This document shows, piece by piece, positions 63,804 through 64,000 of a DNA stretch of 64,000 nt. The notes below the pieces were generated by a model. That model was not told where the DNA came from and made no database searches. It worked only from the letters and a program-made list of their open reading frames with translations. This stretch comes from an uncultured Schaedlerella sp. (GTDB lineage Bacteria > Bacillota > Clostridia > Lachnospirales > Lachnospiraceae): NCBI GenBank assembly GCA_934435195.1, contig CAKSAJ010000010.1, positions 30,106 through 94,105 on the forward strand, written 5' to 3'. The stretch's first letter is position 1; each line of letters starts with the position of its first letter. A program made the translations under genes and the position numbers.

Positions 63804-63853
63804 GTAACTGTTACTTTAAAGCACTACGCTTTAAATCGTTACGCTTTAACGTG
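63804..63853 (-). repeat. 15-bp direct repeats and palindromes in the importer leader
   Basis: TTTAAAGCACTACGC and TTTAAATCGTTACGC (63815-63829, 63830-63844) and a partial third copy (63845-63853) are tandem with a 15-bp period. They also create a perfect inverted repeat TTTAAAGC-5-GCTTTAAA (63815-63835). GTAACTGTTAC (63804-63814) is a further palindrome. They lie between the promoter and the start codon, so they could be an operator or an RNA hairpin. Confidence 0.6.
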
Positions 63854-63876
63854 ATAAAATGTAAGTCATGTTAATT

Positions 63877-63905
63877 ATTATAGTCTTGTTTTACATAATA
63901 GTCAA
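63877..63905 (-). promoter_or_regulatory. Promoter of the TrpX-like importer operon
   Basis: TTGACT (63905-63900), a 17-bp spacer and TATAAT (63882-63877). It is a near-consensus sigma-A promoter with a leader of about 90 nt. Confidence 0.85.
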
Positions 63906-63916
63906 GAGGGAATTGG

Positions 63917-63969
63917 GAGCCATTTGGGCAGGCTGTCCGATAATATCGAACAGCCTGCCCGCTCTTTTT
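63917..63969 (+). terminator. Strong hairpin with U-tract on the + strand
   Basis: A perfect 11-bp GC-rich stem GGGCAGGCTGT/ACAGCCTGCCC (63926-63936/63950-63960) has inner CGAT/ATCG pairing and an outer GAGC/GCTC. It is followed by TTTTT on the + strand. No + strand gene ends nearby. On the minus strand there is no U-tract. It may be the weak end of a minus-strand gene beyond the window, or an antisense stop. Confidence 0.65.
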
Positions 63970-64000
63970 ATGCCAACTCCAAAGTTGAATGATTTAGTTG

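Noticed and set aside
63787..63905. Tryptophan T-box leader
   Set aside because: No T-box sequence, antiterminator or long leader is present between the promoter and the binding-protein gene.

Overview
The window is chromosomal DNA of an AT-rich, low-GC Firmicute. The gene set (HPr kinase, class III fructose-bisphosphatase, long-form Hpf, UPF0371, ECF transporters, BaiH-like flavoenzymes) and the protein flavour point to an anaerobic gut Clostridium-type bacterium, most likely Lachnospiraceae. That assignment is inference from protein families, not from a marker gene. No rRNA, tRNA, CRISPR array, prophage or complete insertion sequence was seen.

Layout. 1-7.5 kb: the 5' end of a gene leaving the left edge, a structured intergenic repeat, fbp and dapB, a two-OB-fold SSB, and the translation genes typA and hpf. 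7.6-18.7 kb: a class A penicillin-binding protein, hprK, uvrC, ftsH, a UPF0371 protein and pyrG, several separated by clear intrinsic terminators. 18.7-29.2 kb: lysA with an overlapping TrmB-type regulator, a compact thiamin salvage operon (thiM, thiE, a HAD phosphatase, thiD, a DMT transporter) and carAB. 29.4-36.3 kb: a SpoIID-like/peptidoglycan-binding protein, a nitronate-monooxygenase/FabK-like flavoenzyme, coaX, a MATE exporter, and a Lon-like AAA+ ATPase without protease domain. A MITE-like structured element sits in the predicted leader of that ATPase.

36.4-52 kb is the accessory part. It holds two BaiH/2,4-dienoyl-CoA-reductase-like flavoenzymes, a small subtilisin-like lipoprotein, a 2786-residue N-terminally anchored surface protein with about 14 InlB/Flg_new repeats, and a divergent LytTR/GHKL two-component system. 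52-64 kb: a Na/phosphate symporter with a Pho-box-like promoter, a UvrD-type helicase, a dedicated ECF transporter (S, fused A, T) of unknown substrate, a second MATE exporter, and an ABC importer of the TrpXYZ type with a strong promoter and a repeat-rich leader.

The most interesting candidates are four: the giant repeat protein/subtilase/LytTR locus as a surface module; the direct-repeat-flanked structured element in front of the protease-less Lon-like ATPase, with an architectural relative at 117-243; the regulatory sites in front of the phosphate transporter and the FabK-like enzyme; and the thiamin salvage operon with its unassigned phosphatase and transporter. All functional links are inferences from sequence and context.
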